This document shows positions 27,444 through 36,403 of a DNA stretch of 64,000 nucleotides, one piece after another. The translations under genes were made by a program, and so were the position numbers. The notes below the pieces were generated by a model. The model searched no databases, was not told the origin of the DNA, and was given only the letters and a program-made list of their open reading frames with translations. The stretch is from Streptomyces venezuelae (GTDB lineage: Bacteria > Actinomycetota > Actinomycetes > Streptomycetales > Streptomycetaceae): positions 2,542,001-2,606,000 of the forward strand of contig NZ_CP029194.1 of NCBI RefSeq assembly GCF_008642375.1, in the 5' to 3' direction. Numbering within the stretch: the first letter of the stretch is position 1; each line of letters opens with the position of its first letter.

Positions 27444-28919
27444 TCAGCCGGCGAGCTTCGCCAGGGCCGCGTCGATGCGGGCCAGGGACTTCTCCTTGCC
27501 CAGGATCTCCAGGGACTCGAAGAGGGGCAGGCCGACCGTGCGGCCGGTGACGGCGACGCGGACGGGGGCCTGGGCCTTGCCGAGCTTGAGGCCGTGGGCC
27601 TCGCCGGCGGTCAGGACCGCGTTCTTGAGGGACTCCGGGTCGCTCCAGTCGGCGTCCACGAGCTTCTCGCGGGCCGTGGTGAGCAGCGCGGCCGGCTCGC
27701 CCTTCATCGCCTTGTCCCACGAGGGCTGGTCGAAGACCGGCTCCGGGAGGAAGAGGAAGTCGACGTTGGCCGTGATGTCCGAGAGGACGGTGATGCGCGT
27801 CTGGGCGTGCGGCGCGATGGCCTCCCAGGCGGCGCGGTCGAAGTCCTCGGCGGCCCAGTTGGCGTGCGGGGCCTTGAGCCAGGGCTCGCAGGCCTCGGCG
27901 AAGGCCTTCACGTCCAGCATGCGGATGTGGTCGCCGTTGATCGACTCGGCCTTCTTGAGGTCGAAGCGCGCCGGGTTGGCGTTCACGTCGGCGATGTCGA
28001 ACTTCGCGACCATGTCCTCGATCGAGAAGACGTCCTGGTCGGCGGAGAACGACCAGCCGAGGAGCGACAGGTAGTTCAGGAGGCCCTCGGGGAGGAAGCC
28101 GCGCTCCCTGTAGAGGTTGAGGGAGGCCTGCGGGTCGCGCTTGGAGAGCTTCTTGTTGCCCTCGCCCATGACGTACGGCAGGTGGCCGAACTGCGGGATC
28201 TCCTTGGCGACGCCCAGCTCGATCAGCGCCTTGTACAGCGCGATCTGGCGCGGGGTGGAGGAGAGCAGGTCCTCGCCGCGCAGGACGTGGGTGATCTCCA
28301 TCAGGGCGTCGTCGACCGGGTTCACCAGGGTGTACAGCGGGGCGCCGTTGGCGCGCACGATGCCGTAGTCGGTGACGTTCTCCGGCTGGACGGTGATCTC
28401 GCCGCGGACCAGGTCGGTGAAGGTGGTCGCCTCGTCCGGCATCCGGAAGCGGACGATGTGGCTGCGGCCCTCGGCCTCGTACGCCTGCTTCTGCTCGTCG
28501 GTGAGGTCGCGGCAGTGGCCGTCGTAGCCGGAGGCGCGGCCGGCGGCGCGGGCGGCCTCGCGGCGCTCGTCGAGCTCCTCGGTGGTGCAGTAGCAGGGGT
28601 ACGCGTAGCCGCCGGCGAGCAGCTTGTCGGCGACGTCCTTGTAGATGTCCATCCGCTCCGACTGGCGGTACGGCGCGTGCGGGCCGCCGATCTCGGGGCC
28701 CTCGTCCCAGGTGAAGCCGAGCCAGCGCATCGAGTCGAGCAGCTGCTGGTACGACTCCTCCGAGTCGCGCGCGGCGTCGGTGTCCTCGATGCGGAAGACG
28801 AACGTGCCCTCGTTGTGCCGGGCGAAGGCCCAGTTGAAGAGAGCGGTGCGGACCAGGCCCACGTGGGGGTTGCCGGTCGGCGAGGGACAGAAACGGACGC
28901 GGATGTTCGCGTTAGCCAC
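27444..28919 (-). CDS. gltX: Glutamyl-tRNA synthetase
   Basis: A 491-residue class I synthetase. The HIGH-type motif is PSPTGNPHVGLVRTALFNWAFA (about 13-34), and the KMSKS-type motif is NKKLSKRDPQ near 257. The zinc-like region CYCTTEELDERR is in the middle, and VRGEITVQPENVTDYGIVRANGAPLY follows. Class-typical lengths suggest a non-discriminating GluRS that also charges tRNA-Gln for the amidotransferase route. This fits most actinobacteria, but the window cannot show it. The start is GTG at 28919 and overlaps the upstream FAH gene by 8 bases. Nearby tRNA-Glu and tRNA-Gln genes are its substrates. Confidence 0.97.
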   Translation of the reverse strand: MANANIRVRFCPSPTGNPHVGLVRTALFNWAFARHNEGTFVFRIEDTDAARDSEESYQQLLDSMRWLGFTWDEGPEIGGPHAPYRQSERMDIYKDVADKLLAGGYAYPCYCTTEELDERREAARAAGRASGYDGHCRDLTDEQKQAYEAEGRSHIVRFRMPDEATTFTDLVRGEITVQPENVTDYGIVRANGAPLYTLVNPVDDALMEITHVLRGEDLLSSTPRQIALYKALIELGVAKEIPQFGHLPYVMGEGNKKLSKRDPQASLNLYRERGFLPEGLLNYLSLLGWSFSADQDVFSIEDMVAKFDIADVNANPARFDLKKAESINGDHIRMLDVKAFAEACEPWLKAPHANWAAEDFDRAAWEAIAPHAQTRITVLSDITANVDFLFLPEPVFDQPSWDKAMKGEPAALLTTAREKLVDADWSDPESLKNAVLTAGEAHGLKLGKAQAPVRVAVTGRTVGLPLFESLEILGKEKSLARIDAALAKLAG

Positions 28920-29697
28920 GCTTGATCACCTTATTGGTGAGAGTGCCGATGCCTTCGATGGTGACGGCGACCTCGTCGCCGACGTTGAGGGGGCCGACCC
29001 CGGCGGGGGTGCCGGTGAGGATGACGTCGCCGGGGAGCAGCGTCATGGCCTCGGTGATGTGGACGACCAGGTCCTCGATGGAGCGGATCATGTCGCTCGT
29101 CCGACCCAGCTGGCGCTGTTCGCCGTTGACCGTGGCCTGGATGGCCAGGTCGCTCGGGTCGAGGTCGGTCTCCACCCAGGGCCCCAGGGGGCAGGAGGTG
29201 TCGAAGCCCTTGGCGCGGGCCCACTGCTTCTCGCGCTGCTGGGCGTCGCGGGCGGTGACGTCGTTGGCGCAGGTGTAGCCGAAGACGACGTCCTTCACGC
29301 GCTCGCGGGGCACCTCGCGGCACATCCGGCCGATGACCACGGCCAGCTCGGCCTCGTGGTGCAGCTCGTTGGAGAAGGAGGGGTACTCGATGGCGTCGCC
29401 GGAGCCGATCACCGAGGTGGTGGGCTTGAAGAAGGCGACGGGCACGTCGGGGACCTCGTTGCCGAGTTCGGCGGCGTGCTCCGCGTAGTTGCGGCCGATG
29501 GCCACGACCTTGTTGGGGAGCACGGGCGGCAGGAGCCGTACCTTGCTGAGCGGGACCTTGGTGCCGCTCAGCTCGAAGTCGGTGTACGGGATGCCCTTGA
29601 TGATGTCGAGGACGAGGCCGCCGGACTCGACGGTTCCCTCGCCCTCGACGGCGCCGAAGGCCACATTGCCGTCGATGGAGAATCTGGCGATGCGCAC
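28912..29697 (-). CDS. Fumarylacetoacetate hydrolase family protein
   Basis: A 261-residue FAH-fold enzyme. The start is ATG at 29697 (MRIARFSIDGNVAFGAV). IGRNYAEHAAELG (about 67-79) and the metal triad region HHEAELAVVIGR (Glu pair near 112-117) are present, together with VFGYTCANDVTARDAQ and GDVILTGTPAGVGPLNVGDEVAVTIEGIGTLTNKV. Such proteins are hydratases/hydrolases/decarboxylases of beta-keto or 2-hydroxy-diene acids; the substrate is unknown. It overlaps gltX by eight bases and is syntenic with Rv2993c beside gltX in mycobacteria as I recall. Confidence 0.9.
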   Translation of the reverse strand: MRIARFSIDGNVAFGAVEGEGTVESGGLVLDIIKGIPYTDFELSGTKVPLSKVRLLPPVLPNKVVAIGRNYAEHAAELGNEVPDVPVAFFKPTTSVIGSGDAIEYPSFSNELHHEAELAVVIGRMCREVPRERVKDVVFGYTCANDVTARDAQQREKQWARAKGFDTSCPLGPWVETDLDPSDLAIQATVNGEQRQLGRTSDMIRSIEDLVVHITEAMTLLPGDVILTGTPAGVGPLNVGDEVAVTIEGIGTLTNKVIKRG

Positions 29698-29788
29698 GAG
29701 TGCTGTCGCCCCTCACTTGGTACTGGCTGGAGTCTGACGCTCCAGGCTAACGCGGCGAGGGGGCGGCCGACCGGCGGTATCGGCGGTG

Positions 29789-30076
29789 TCAGCGGGAGGC
29801 GGACACGTACGGGGCCGGCTCGAAGGGGGCGGGGGCCGTCATGAGGACGGTGCGGCGGGGGTTGGCCGTCTGCCCGGGGAGTTCGGCGGCGTACTCCGGC
29901 AGGGCGCCCCGGCCGAGCTGTGCGGCGTCCTCGAGGTGCGCGAGGGTGGAGCGGCGCGGGTTGGCCGTGGTGAGCAGCTGCGCGGTCTTCGTGGGGTTCA
30001 TGGCGTTCTTCAGACCCTGTCCCGGGAGGGGCGCCCGTGCGGGCGCGAGCATCGTGTAAAGCGTCAGGCTAAACAT
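29789..30076 (-). CDS. Small protein of unknown function with two TANPRR repeats
   Basis: A 95-residue protein, ATG at 30076 with a GGGAA element in front. It contains LLTTANPRRSTLAHLEDAA at about 34-52 and PGQTANPRRTVLMTAPAP at about 67-84, an internal repeat around TANPRR(S/T). No signal peptide or membrane segment is obvious. The family is not recognised. It lies between the FAH gene and the cvn1 conservon and is transcribed away from cvn1. Third-position GC bias is present, but the protein is short, so confidence is moderate. Confidence 0.55.
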   Translation of the reverse strand: MFSLTLYTMLAPARAPLPGQGLKNAMNPTKTAQLLTTANPRRSTLAHLEDAAQLGRGALPEYAAELPGQTANPRRTVLMTAPAPFEPAPYVSASR

Positions 30077-30573
30077 GCGATTCCCTTCGAATGCATGGCT
30101 AAGACATCGATCATCGTGTGAGTTTGCTCACCAATCACTCCACATTCCCGACATTACGGGCTGTCGCGAGCCGTCACGGAAACGGGCATTCCGGCACTGA
30201 ATGCTCTATTCCGCTCCTGATCATCGCGACTGGGACACACGGGCACGCGGTGCCATTGGGGCGAAAAAGTCCGGTTCCTCCGTGATCATCTTCTACATGG
30301 GGTGACACGTCGAGTACGGGTTGTCATCCCGCTCCGGGTCCGACACGCGGCCCTTGTTGGAGGTCCGGCACTGTGCTGGAATTCCACGCACCGTCGCGGG
30401 TTTCAAGCCGGCGCGCAGGGGGCGCAACGCAGCGCCGGTTCCGAGTGGCGGGGAAGGGGGAACTGCGCCGGTCACCGACGACCACCATGGGACGCACCAC
30501 GCGTCCCATACGACGCCGACACCGTCCTCTCCGTTCACCCGGAAGGACGCCTGGTCCAGAGGTTGCGACGCTA
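30077..30573. other. Long upstream region of conservon cvn1, 497 bp
   Basis: No gene. It is less GC-rich than its surroundings at 30100-30300. A direct repeat TGATCATC occurs at about 30219 and 30281. AGAGGTTG lies 8-15 bases before the cvnA1 start, in the same position as in cvn2. Promoters for the small minus-strand gene and for cvnA1 should be here. Confidence 0.5.
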
Positions 30574-33500
30574 GTGCAGGGACGTTTCAAGAGGGATGGC
30601 TCGGGGTCTCCCCAGGCCCGTCAGGGCCGAGCCGAAGCTCCGGCGGAGCAGGAACCGCGTGCCGGGACCGACCGCGGTCCCTCGGCCTCGCACACCCCCA
30701 ACCAGGGTCAGGGACCTTCCGGCGACGGCGGTGACGGCAGGCGCGCGAGCGCCGGGACCGCATCCGCCGAGGCCGCCGAGGCTCCCGACAAGCCCCAGCC
30801 CGAGAACTCGGTCGGCCCCCGAATAGCCCTGCGCAACTGGCGCATCTCCACGCGTCTGGTCGCTCTGCTGACCCTGCCCGTGGTCGCGGCCACCTCGCTG
30901 GGCGGTATCCGCATCAGCGAGTCGCTCGCGGACATCGAGCAGCTCGACCACATGCAGCTGCTGACCAAGCTGACCCGTGAGGCGACCGACCTCGCCGTGG
31001 CCCTCCAGGCCGAGCGTGACCTCTCCGCCGGCCCGCTGGCCAACGGCAGGCCCGTCACCGACTACCAGGTCGCGAACCCGCGCAAGAAGACCGACCGCGA
31101 GTACAAGGCCTTCCTCGCCGCCACCGACGAGATCCCGAGCACCGAGGACGACGACGCGCTGCGGAGCATCCGCCAGAACGTCAGCCAGATCGCCTCCCAG
31201 GTCACCGGTCTCCACCTGATCCGCGGCAACGCCTACACGAAGGGCGTCTCCCACTCGGTGACGGTCGAGGCGTACAGCCGTCTCATCCGTTCGCTGCTCA
31301 GCCTGTCCCAGGACATGGCCCAGGCGACCAGCAACCCCGAGATGATCAAGCGGACCCGGGCGCTCGCCGCCTTCTCGTCCGCCAAGGAGTACGCCTCCAT
31401 CCAGCAGGCGATCATCGCCGGAGCGCTCCCCCCGAACGACCAGAGCCCCGGCAGGATCCAGCAGGGTGACCGGCTCTACGGCGAGGCCGCCTTCAACTCC
31501 GAGGGCGTCGAGCTCAAGTCCTTCCGGGCGATCTACGAGACGACCGGCGGGGACGCCGAGGAGCTCACCGCCGCCCTCAACAACGGCGACCCGTCGATCA
31601 CCGCCGCCGAGAAGTACGCCGAGCGCGTGCTGAAGTCGGACGCGGCGATGCCCGGTGGCACCAAGCGCGGTCACCTGAACTTCACCGACGAGTACGGCAC
31701 CAAGATCACCGCCATGAACCGGACCGAGAGCATCCTGCTCGGCGAGATGGAGACCATGGCGCGCGAGCTGCGGCAGGAAGCCCAGCGCGAGGCCATCATC
31801 AACGGTGCCCTGATCCTCCTCGTCCTCGGCGTCTCGCTCATCGGCGCCTTCGTCGTGGCCCGGTCCATGATCCGCTCGCTGCGCCGGCTCCAGGACACCG
31901 CGACCAAGGTCGCCCAGGACCGACTGCCCGAGCTCGTCAAGCAGCTCTCCGAGTCGGACCCGCAGGACGTCGACACCTCCGTCGAGTCCGTCGGTGTGCA
32001 CTCCCGGGACGAGATCGGCCAGGTGGCCGCGGCCTTCGACGACGTGCACCGCGAGGCCGTGCGTCTCGCCGCCGAGCAGGCCCTCCTCCGGGGCAACGTC
32101 AACGCGATGTTCACCAACCTCTCGCGCCGTTCCCAGGGCCTCATCCAGCGTCAGCTCTCGCTCATCTCCGAGCTGGAGTCCCGCGAGGCCGACCCGGACC
32201 AGCTGTCCTCGCTGTTCAAGCTGGACCACCTCGCGACCCGTATGCGCCGGAACGGCGAGAACCTCCTCGTCCTCGCCGGTGAGGAGCCGGGCCGTCGCTG
32301 GACCCGCCCCGTCCCGCTGGTCGACGTGCTCCGTGCCGCCGCCTCCGAGGTGGAGCAGTACGAGCGCATCGAGCTGGCCGCGGTCCCGGCGACCGAGGTC
32401 GCCGGCCGGGTCGTCAACGACCTCGTGCACCTCCTCGCCGAGCTGCTCGAGAACGCCACCTCGTTCTCGTCCCCCCAGACCAAGGTCCGGGTGACCGGTC
32501 ACGCGCTGCCCGACGGCCGTGTGCTCGTCGAGATCCACGACACCGGCATCGGCCTCTCCCCCGAGGACCTCGCCGCGATCAACGAGCGGCTCGCCTCGCC
32601 GCCCACCGTGGACGTCTCGGTCTCCCGTCGCATGGGTCTCTTCGTGGTCGGCCGCCTGTCCCTGCGACACGGCATCCGCATCCAGCTGCGTCCCTCCGAC
32701 TCGGGCGGCACCACCGCGCTCGTCATGCTGCCGGTCGACGTCGCCCAGGGCGGCAGGAAGCCCATGCCCAACCCGGGCGCCGGCGGCCAGGGCGCGATGC
32801 CCCAGGGTGCCCAGGCTCCCGGCGGACGGCTCCCCGGCGGTCCCGCGGCCGGCGGCCCCGGCGGCGGACGTCCCGGCGGTCCGGGCGGTGCCCCTTCCGC
32901 GGCCGGCCGGCTCGGCGCAGCCGCCGGTGCCGGACGCGGCCAGGTCGGTACGAGCGCTCCGCGCGCCGCGCTGCCCGGCCGTGAGGGCGCCCCGCTCACG
33001 GGTGGCCCCCAGCCGTCCCGTACCCAGCAGCCCCAGCAGGCGCAGCTGGACCAGAGCGGGCAGCTGCCCCAGGCGTCCAAGGGCCCGCAGCAGGACCCGC
33101 TGCGTCCGGCCCCCGGCGCGGGCGGTCTCATCGGCGGCGCCGCGAGCGCCATCCCGTCCCGCACGGACGTGTGGGGCAACCAGGGCAACCAGGGCGCGCA
33201 GGGCAACCAGGCGGGCCGGCATTCCGGCCCCGGTGCCCAACGGCAGGCCCCGCAGGGCGAGCAGGCCGCCGGTTACGGCGCCCCGCGCGCCGAACTGCCG
33301 GGCGGCAACGCCCAGCCGCAGCGTCCGCAGGCCGCGAGCTGGGGCAACGACCCGGCGCAGCAGCCGGTCCGGCGCCCGCAGCAGGAGATGACCCCGCTGG
33401 ACGCTCCCCGCGGTCACGAGGACCCGGAGACGACGGGCCGGTACGCGGCTCCGGCGGCCCCCCAGGGCCCCGGCTCCACGGGCCAGTTCCCGCGTCCCGA

Positions 33501-34509
33501 CTTCGGCGCGCCGCAGCAGGCGCCGCAGGGCCAGCAGCCGCAGGCGCCCCAGGCCCCGCAGATCCAGGCGTACCCGGGCGGTGTGCAGGACCCGGCGTCG
33601 ACGGCGCAGTTCCCGCGCCCGGACTTCGGCGCGGCCCAGGGTCCCGGCTCCACGGGCCAGTTCCCGCGGCCTGACTTCGGTGCGCAGCAGGGTCCCGGTT
33701 CGACCGGTCAGTTCCCGCGCCCCGACTTCGGTGCTCAGCTGGGGGCACCTGCCGGGCCGCAGGGTCCAGGGGGACAGACGCCCCAGCAGGCCCCGCAGGC
33801 ACAGCAGCAGGGCTACCAGGGCGGCCAGCAGCAGCAGTTCGGCCGGCAGCCCTACGTACCGCAGGCGCAGCAGGCCCCGCAGCAGGCTCCGGCCCCGCGG
33901 CAGCGGACCGGCGGCTCGGAGCTCGGTGCCCCGCGCCCGGCGAACGAGCAGGCCGAGCAGCCGCGTCAGCCGCAGCTCCAGCAGCCCCGCCGTCCGGAGG
34001 CGCTGCCCCCGGCCCCCGGCTCGGGTGACGGTCGTACCCCGCTGTACGACACGCTGGAGACCAACTGGTTCCACCAGGAGCAGGCCCAGCAGCAGGCCGG
34101 GCAGCAGGGTCAGACCCCCGCCGCCCCGCAGGCGCAGGCCCCGGCCGCTCCGGTGGCGCAGCATCCGGCCGGAGGCCCGGCCGGTGCCGGTGACGGCCGG
34201 CAGAACGGCGGAGCCGCCTGGCGGACCTCCCCCAACGACGAGTTGGTGCGTCAGGCCGAGCGGGTGCGCAAGCCCGCGGCCGGCGGCGTCACCACCTCCG
34301 GCCTCCCCCGGCGCGTGCCGAAGGCCAACCTCGTACCCGGGACCGCACAGGAGCAGGCGCACACCGCCGGCCCCCAGGTCTCGCGTGCACCCGACGACGT
34401 CCGCGGCCGGCTCACCAACCTCCGCCGCGGCATCCAGCAGGGCCGACAGGCCGGAAACTCGACCACGGGTAACCACCACCTCGGTCCGAACCATCAGCAG
34501 GAGCGTTAG
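30574..34509 (+). CDS. cvnA1: Conservon 1 sensor histidine-kinase-like protein CvnA1
   Basis: A 1311-residue membrane protein. TM1 is at about 95-114 (RLVALLTLPVVAATSLGGIRI). An extracytoplasmic nitrate-sensing-like (NIT) helical domain covers about 115-405, and TM2 about 408-433 (AIINGALILLVLGVSLIG). A HAMP follows. The helical segment before the ATPase (about 520-560) reads LFKLDHLATRMRRNGENLLVLAG. HATPase: N-box ELLENAT near 623, G1 DTGIGLS near 656, G2 GLFVVGR near 688. From about 730 to the end the chain is Pro/Gln/Gly-rich and disordered, with four PRPDFGA repeats at 964-1056 and a conserved C-terminal GGVTTSGLPRRVPKANLVPG. Partners are CvnB, CvnC and CvnD. GTG 30574 is the start: MQGRFKRDGS is its family N-terminus. 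Confidence 0.93.
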   Translation: MQGRFKRDGSGSPQARQGRAEAPAEQEPRAGTDRGPSASHTPNQGQGPSGDGGDGRRASAGTASAEAAEAPDKPQPENSVGPRIALRNWRISTRLVALLTLPVVAATSLGGIRISESLADIEQLDHMQLLTKLTREATDLAVALQAERDLSAGPLANGRPVTDYQVANPRKKTDREYKAFLAATDEIPSTEDDDALRSIRQNVSQIASQVTGLHLIRGNAYTKGVSHSVTVEAYSRLIRSLLSLSQDMAQATSNPEMIKRTRALAAFSSAKEYASIQQAIIAGALPPNDQSPGRIQQGDRLYGEAAFNSEGVELKSFRAIYETTGGDAEELTAALNNGDPSITAAEKYAERVLKSDAAMPGGTKRGHLNFTDEYGTKITAMNRTESILLGEMETMARELRQEAQREAIINGALILLVLGVSLIGAFVVARSMIRSLRRLQDTATKVAQDRLPELVKQLSESDPQDVDTSVESVGVHSRDEIGQVAAAFDDVHREAVRLAAEQALLRGNVNAMFTNLSRRSQGLIQRQLSLISELESREADPDQLSSLFKLDHLATRMRRNGENLLVLAGEEPGRRWTRPVPLVDVLRAAASEVEQYERIELAAVPATEVAGRVVNDLVHLLAELLENATSFSSPQTKVRVTGHALPDGRVLVEIHDTGIGLSPEDLAAINERLASPPTVDVSVSRRMGLFVVGRLSLRHGIRIQLRPSDSGGTTALVMLPVDVAQGGRKPMPNPGAGGQGAMPQGAQAPGGRLPGGPAAGGPGGGRPGGPGGAPSAAGRLGAAAGAGRGQVGTSAPRAALPGREGAPLTGGPQPSRTQQPQQAQLDQSGQLPQASKGPQQDPLRPAPGAGGLIGGAASAIPSRTDVWGNQGNQGAQGNQAGRHSGPGAQRQAPQGEQAAGYGAPRAELPGGNAQPQRPQAASWGNDPAQQPVRRPQQEMTPLDAPRGHEDPETTGRYAAPAAPQGPGSTGQFPRPDFGAPQQAPQGQQPQAPQAPQIQAYPGGVQDPASTAQFPRPDFGAAQGPGSTGQFPRPDFGAQQGPGSTGQFPRPDFGAQLGAPAGPQGPGGQTPQQAPQAQQQGYQGGQQQQFGRQPYVPQAQQAPQQAPAPRQRTGGSELGAPRPANEQAEQPRQPQLQQPRRPEALPPAPGSGDGRTPLYDTLETNWFHQEQAQQQAGQQGQTPAAPQAQAPAAPVAQHPAGGPAGAGDGRQNGGAAWRTSPNDELVRQAERVRKPAAGGVTTSGLPRRVPKANLVPGTAQEQAHTAGPQVSRAPDDVRGRLTNLRRGIQQGRQAGNSTTGNHHLGPNHQQER

Positions 34510-34932
34510 TTGAACGCGATGAGCCAGGCGGCGCAGAATCTGAACTGGTTGATCACCAACTTCGTGGACAACACCCCCGGGGTGTCCCACACAGTGGTGG
34601 TCTCCGCCGACGGACTCCTGCTGGCCATGTCCGAAGGATTCCCCCGCGACCGTGCCGACCAGCTGGCGGCGGTCGCATCCGGACTGACCTCGCTGACCGC
34701 GGGGGCGTCCCGGATCTTCGAGGGCGGTCCTGTCGCACAGACCGTGGTGGAGATGGAGCGCGGCTTCCTCTTCCTCATGCAGGTCTCCGACGGATCCTCA
34801 CTGGCCGTGCTCGCGCACCCCGAGTGCGACATCGGCCTCGTGGGCTACGAGATGGCGCTGCTGGTCGACCGGGCCGGCAGCGTGCTCACCCCGGATCTCC
34901 GCGCGGAGCTCCAGGGCAGTCTGCTCCACTAG
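34510..34932 (+). CDS. cvnB1: Conservon 1 roadblock/LC7-domain protein CvnB1
   Basis: A 140-residue roadblock/LC7 protein. The start is TTG at 34510, immediately after the cvnA1 stop and six bases from AGGAG; an internal ATG at 34519 would remove three residues. SQAAQNLNWLITNFVDNTPGVSHTVVVSADG is followed by FPRDRADQLAAVASGLTSLTAGASRIFEGG and the beta-rich VVEMERGFLFLMQVSDGSSLAVLAHPECDIGLVGYEMALLVD. In Streptomyces and Myxococcus such proteins are GTPase-activating partners of MglA-like GTPases. It is 90% or more identical to CvnB2 here. Confidence 0.95.
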   Translation: MNAMSQAAQNLNWLITNFVDNTPGVSHTVVVSADGLLLAMSEGFPRDRADQLAAVASGLTSLTAGASRIFEGGPVAQTVVEMERGFLFLMQVSDGSSLAVLAHPECDIGLVGYEMALLVDRAGSVLTPDLRAELQGSLLH

Positions 34933-34949
34933 CGGACCGTCATCACGAC

Positions 34950-34977
34950 AGGGCGGTACGCCCCTCCGTACCGCCCT
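34950..34977 (+). promoter_or_regulatory. Intercistronic hairpin between cvnB1 and cvnC1
   Basis: AGGGCGGTACG pairs perfectly with CGTACCGCCCT around a 6-base loop, 17 bases past the cvnB1 stop and 88 before cvnC1. No T-run follows, so it may attenuate or stabilise mRNA rather than fully terminate. The second conservon has a hairpin in the same place. Confidence 0.65.
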
Positions 34978-35064
34978 GAACATGTTCATCGTCCGGCCGC
35001 CCCACCCGGCCCCCCACCGGCCCCATCCGACGGCGGAAGTCTCGCTGTCACGCCCGGAGGATTC

Positions 35065-35469
35065 ATGACCCCGCCCCCCGCCTCTCACGATCCGTACGGC
35101 GCCTCAGTCGACGAGTACGGGCATGAGGGCGACCAGCCGCTGGTGCGTCCTTACGCGATGACCGGCGGCCGGACCCGGCCGCGCTACCAGCTCGCCATCG
35201 AGGCGCTGGTCAGCACCACGGCCGACCCGGCGCACCTCGCCACCCTGCTGCCGGAGCACCAGCGCATCTGCCACCTGTGCCGTGAGGTCAAGTCGGTGGC
35301 CGAGGTGTCGGCGCTGCTGTCGATGCCGCTCGGCGTCGCCCGGATCCTCGTCGCCGACCTGGCAGAGGCCGGCATGGTGGCGATCCACCAGCCGGGCAAC
35401 GGAGAAACCGGCGGCACGCCGGACGTGACACTGCTCGAAAGGGTGCTCAGTGGACTTCGCAAGCTCTAG
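35065..35469 (+). CDS. cvnC1: Conservon 1 DUF742 protein CvnC1
   Basis: A 134-residue DUF742 protein of winged-helix type. The conserved start of the domain is PLVRPYAMTGGRTRPRYQLAIEALVSTTAD (about 25-54). HQRICHLCREVKSVAEVSALLSMPLGVARILVADLAEAGMVAIHQPG follows, with a CxxC (HLCR region) that is not obviously metal-binding. It ends VTLLERVLSGLRKL. Its start ATG at 35065 follows GGAGG by five bases. The last 20 bases overlap the start of cvnD1, which couples their translation. A CvnC protein is thought to bridge the sensor and the GTPase. Confidence 0.94.
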   Translation: MTPPPASHDPYGASVDEYGHEGDQPLVRPYAMTGGRTRPRYQLAIEALVSTTADPAHLATLLPEHQRICHLCREVKSVAEVSALLSMPLGVARILVADLAEAGMVAIHQPGNGETGGTPDVTLLERVLSGLRKL

Positions 35470-36031
35470 CGGCGGTGCAGCCCGCTCAACCACCAGCGCG
35501 AAGATCGTCGTGGCTGGCGGCTTCGGCGTGGGCAAGACCACGTTCGTCGGCGCCGTCTCGGAGATCAACCCGCTGCGTACCGAGGCCGTCATGACCTCCG
35601 CCTCGGCGGGGATCGACGACCTGACCCACACCGGGGGCAAGACCACCACGACGGTGGCGATGGACTTCGGCCGCATCACGCTGGACCAGGACCTGATCCT
35701 GTACCTCTTCGGTACGCCGGGCCAGGACCGTTTCTGGTTCATGTGGGACGACCTGGTCCGCGGCGCCATCGGCGCCGTCGTCCTCGTCGACACGCGCCGT
35801 CTCGCCGACTGTTTCCCCGCGGTGGACTACTTCGAGAACAGCGGCCTCCCCTTCGTCATCGCCCTCAACGGCTTCGACGGACACCAGCCGTACCAGCCCG
35901 AGGAAGTCCGCGAGGCGCTCCAGATCGGCCCGGACACCCCCATCATCACGACCGACGCCCGCCACCGCGCGGACGCCAAGAGCGCGCTCATCACCTTGGT
36001 CGAGCACGCCCTCATGGCCCGCCTGAAGTAA
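35450..36031 (+). CDS. cvnD1: Conservon 1 Ras-like GTPase CvnD1
   Basis: A 193-residue small GTPase. The P-loop GGFGVGKTT spans residues 23-31, G3 GTPGQDRF 88-95, and G4 LNGFD 139-143, where the usual NKxD is NGFD. SARHRAD-type G5 is in TTDARHRADAK near 172. The start is GTG at 35450, inside cvnC1. The sequence differs from CvnD2 at residues 63 (Gly vs Asp) and 193 (Lys vs Arg) only. Conservon GTPases resemble the MglA branch and are cytosolic or membrane-recruited by CvnA. Confidence 0.95.
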   Translation: MDFASSSGGAARSTTSAKIVVAGGFGVGKTTFVGAVSEINPLRTEAVMTSASAGIDDLTHTGGKTTTTVAMDFGRITLDQDLILYLFGTPGQDRFWFMWDDLVRGAIGAVVLVDTRRLADCFPAVDYFENSGLPFVIALNGFDGHQPYQPEEVREALQIGPDTPIITTDARHRADAKSALITLVEHALMARLK

Positions 36032-36403
36032 CGGGCCGCAGGGCCGGAGGGCTCGTCCGACCGCGTTCGGGCCCATGCTTTTGTCATATGCCTGCCGTGT
36101 GGGGTGATCTGTGTCCTTCGACACGACCGCCCCCGCGTTCATAACGTTTCGACAGAGAATTGGGGCGCCTCGGACACCCGACGCATCCGATCGGTGTCAC
36201 TGCGCTCACATGAGCCCCGCCATTTGGCGGGGCTCGCTCTTTATGCCCGTTTTATGTCAGGCCTGGAGCACGGAAAGCGGTCGCTTCCCACTGTTTGGAA
36301 CGGACCCCCTTCACGTGCTGCAATTCATGAACTCCCGAGTAGTACGGCCCTGAACGAAACACCGGCACAACGTAGGTGCCGACGCCGAGAGGTTGTTGGT
36401 CGA
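36032..36403. other. Spacer between the two conservons, 372 bp
   Basis: No gene. It contains the cvn1 terminator at 36212-36235 and, downstream of it, the cvn2 promoter region. AGAGGTTGTTGGTCGA stands directly before the cvnA2 GTG and matches the AGAGGTTG position before cvnA1. A start in the upstream open frame at 36104 would cross the terminator and is rejected. Confidence 0.5.
36212..36235 (+). terminator. Terminator of conservon cvn1
   Basis: A perfect ten-bp stem GAGCCCCGCC with ATTT loop, followed by GCTCTTTA, 180 bases past the cvnD1 stop. Confidence 0.85.

Noticed and set aside
30571..34590. 1339-codon minus-strand frame opposite cvnA1
   Set aside because: Composition Leu/Arg/Gly-rich, no motif; CvnA1 on the plus strand has clear HAMP/HATPase motifs.
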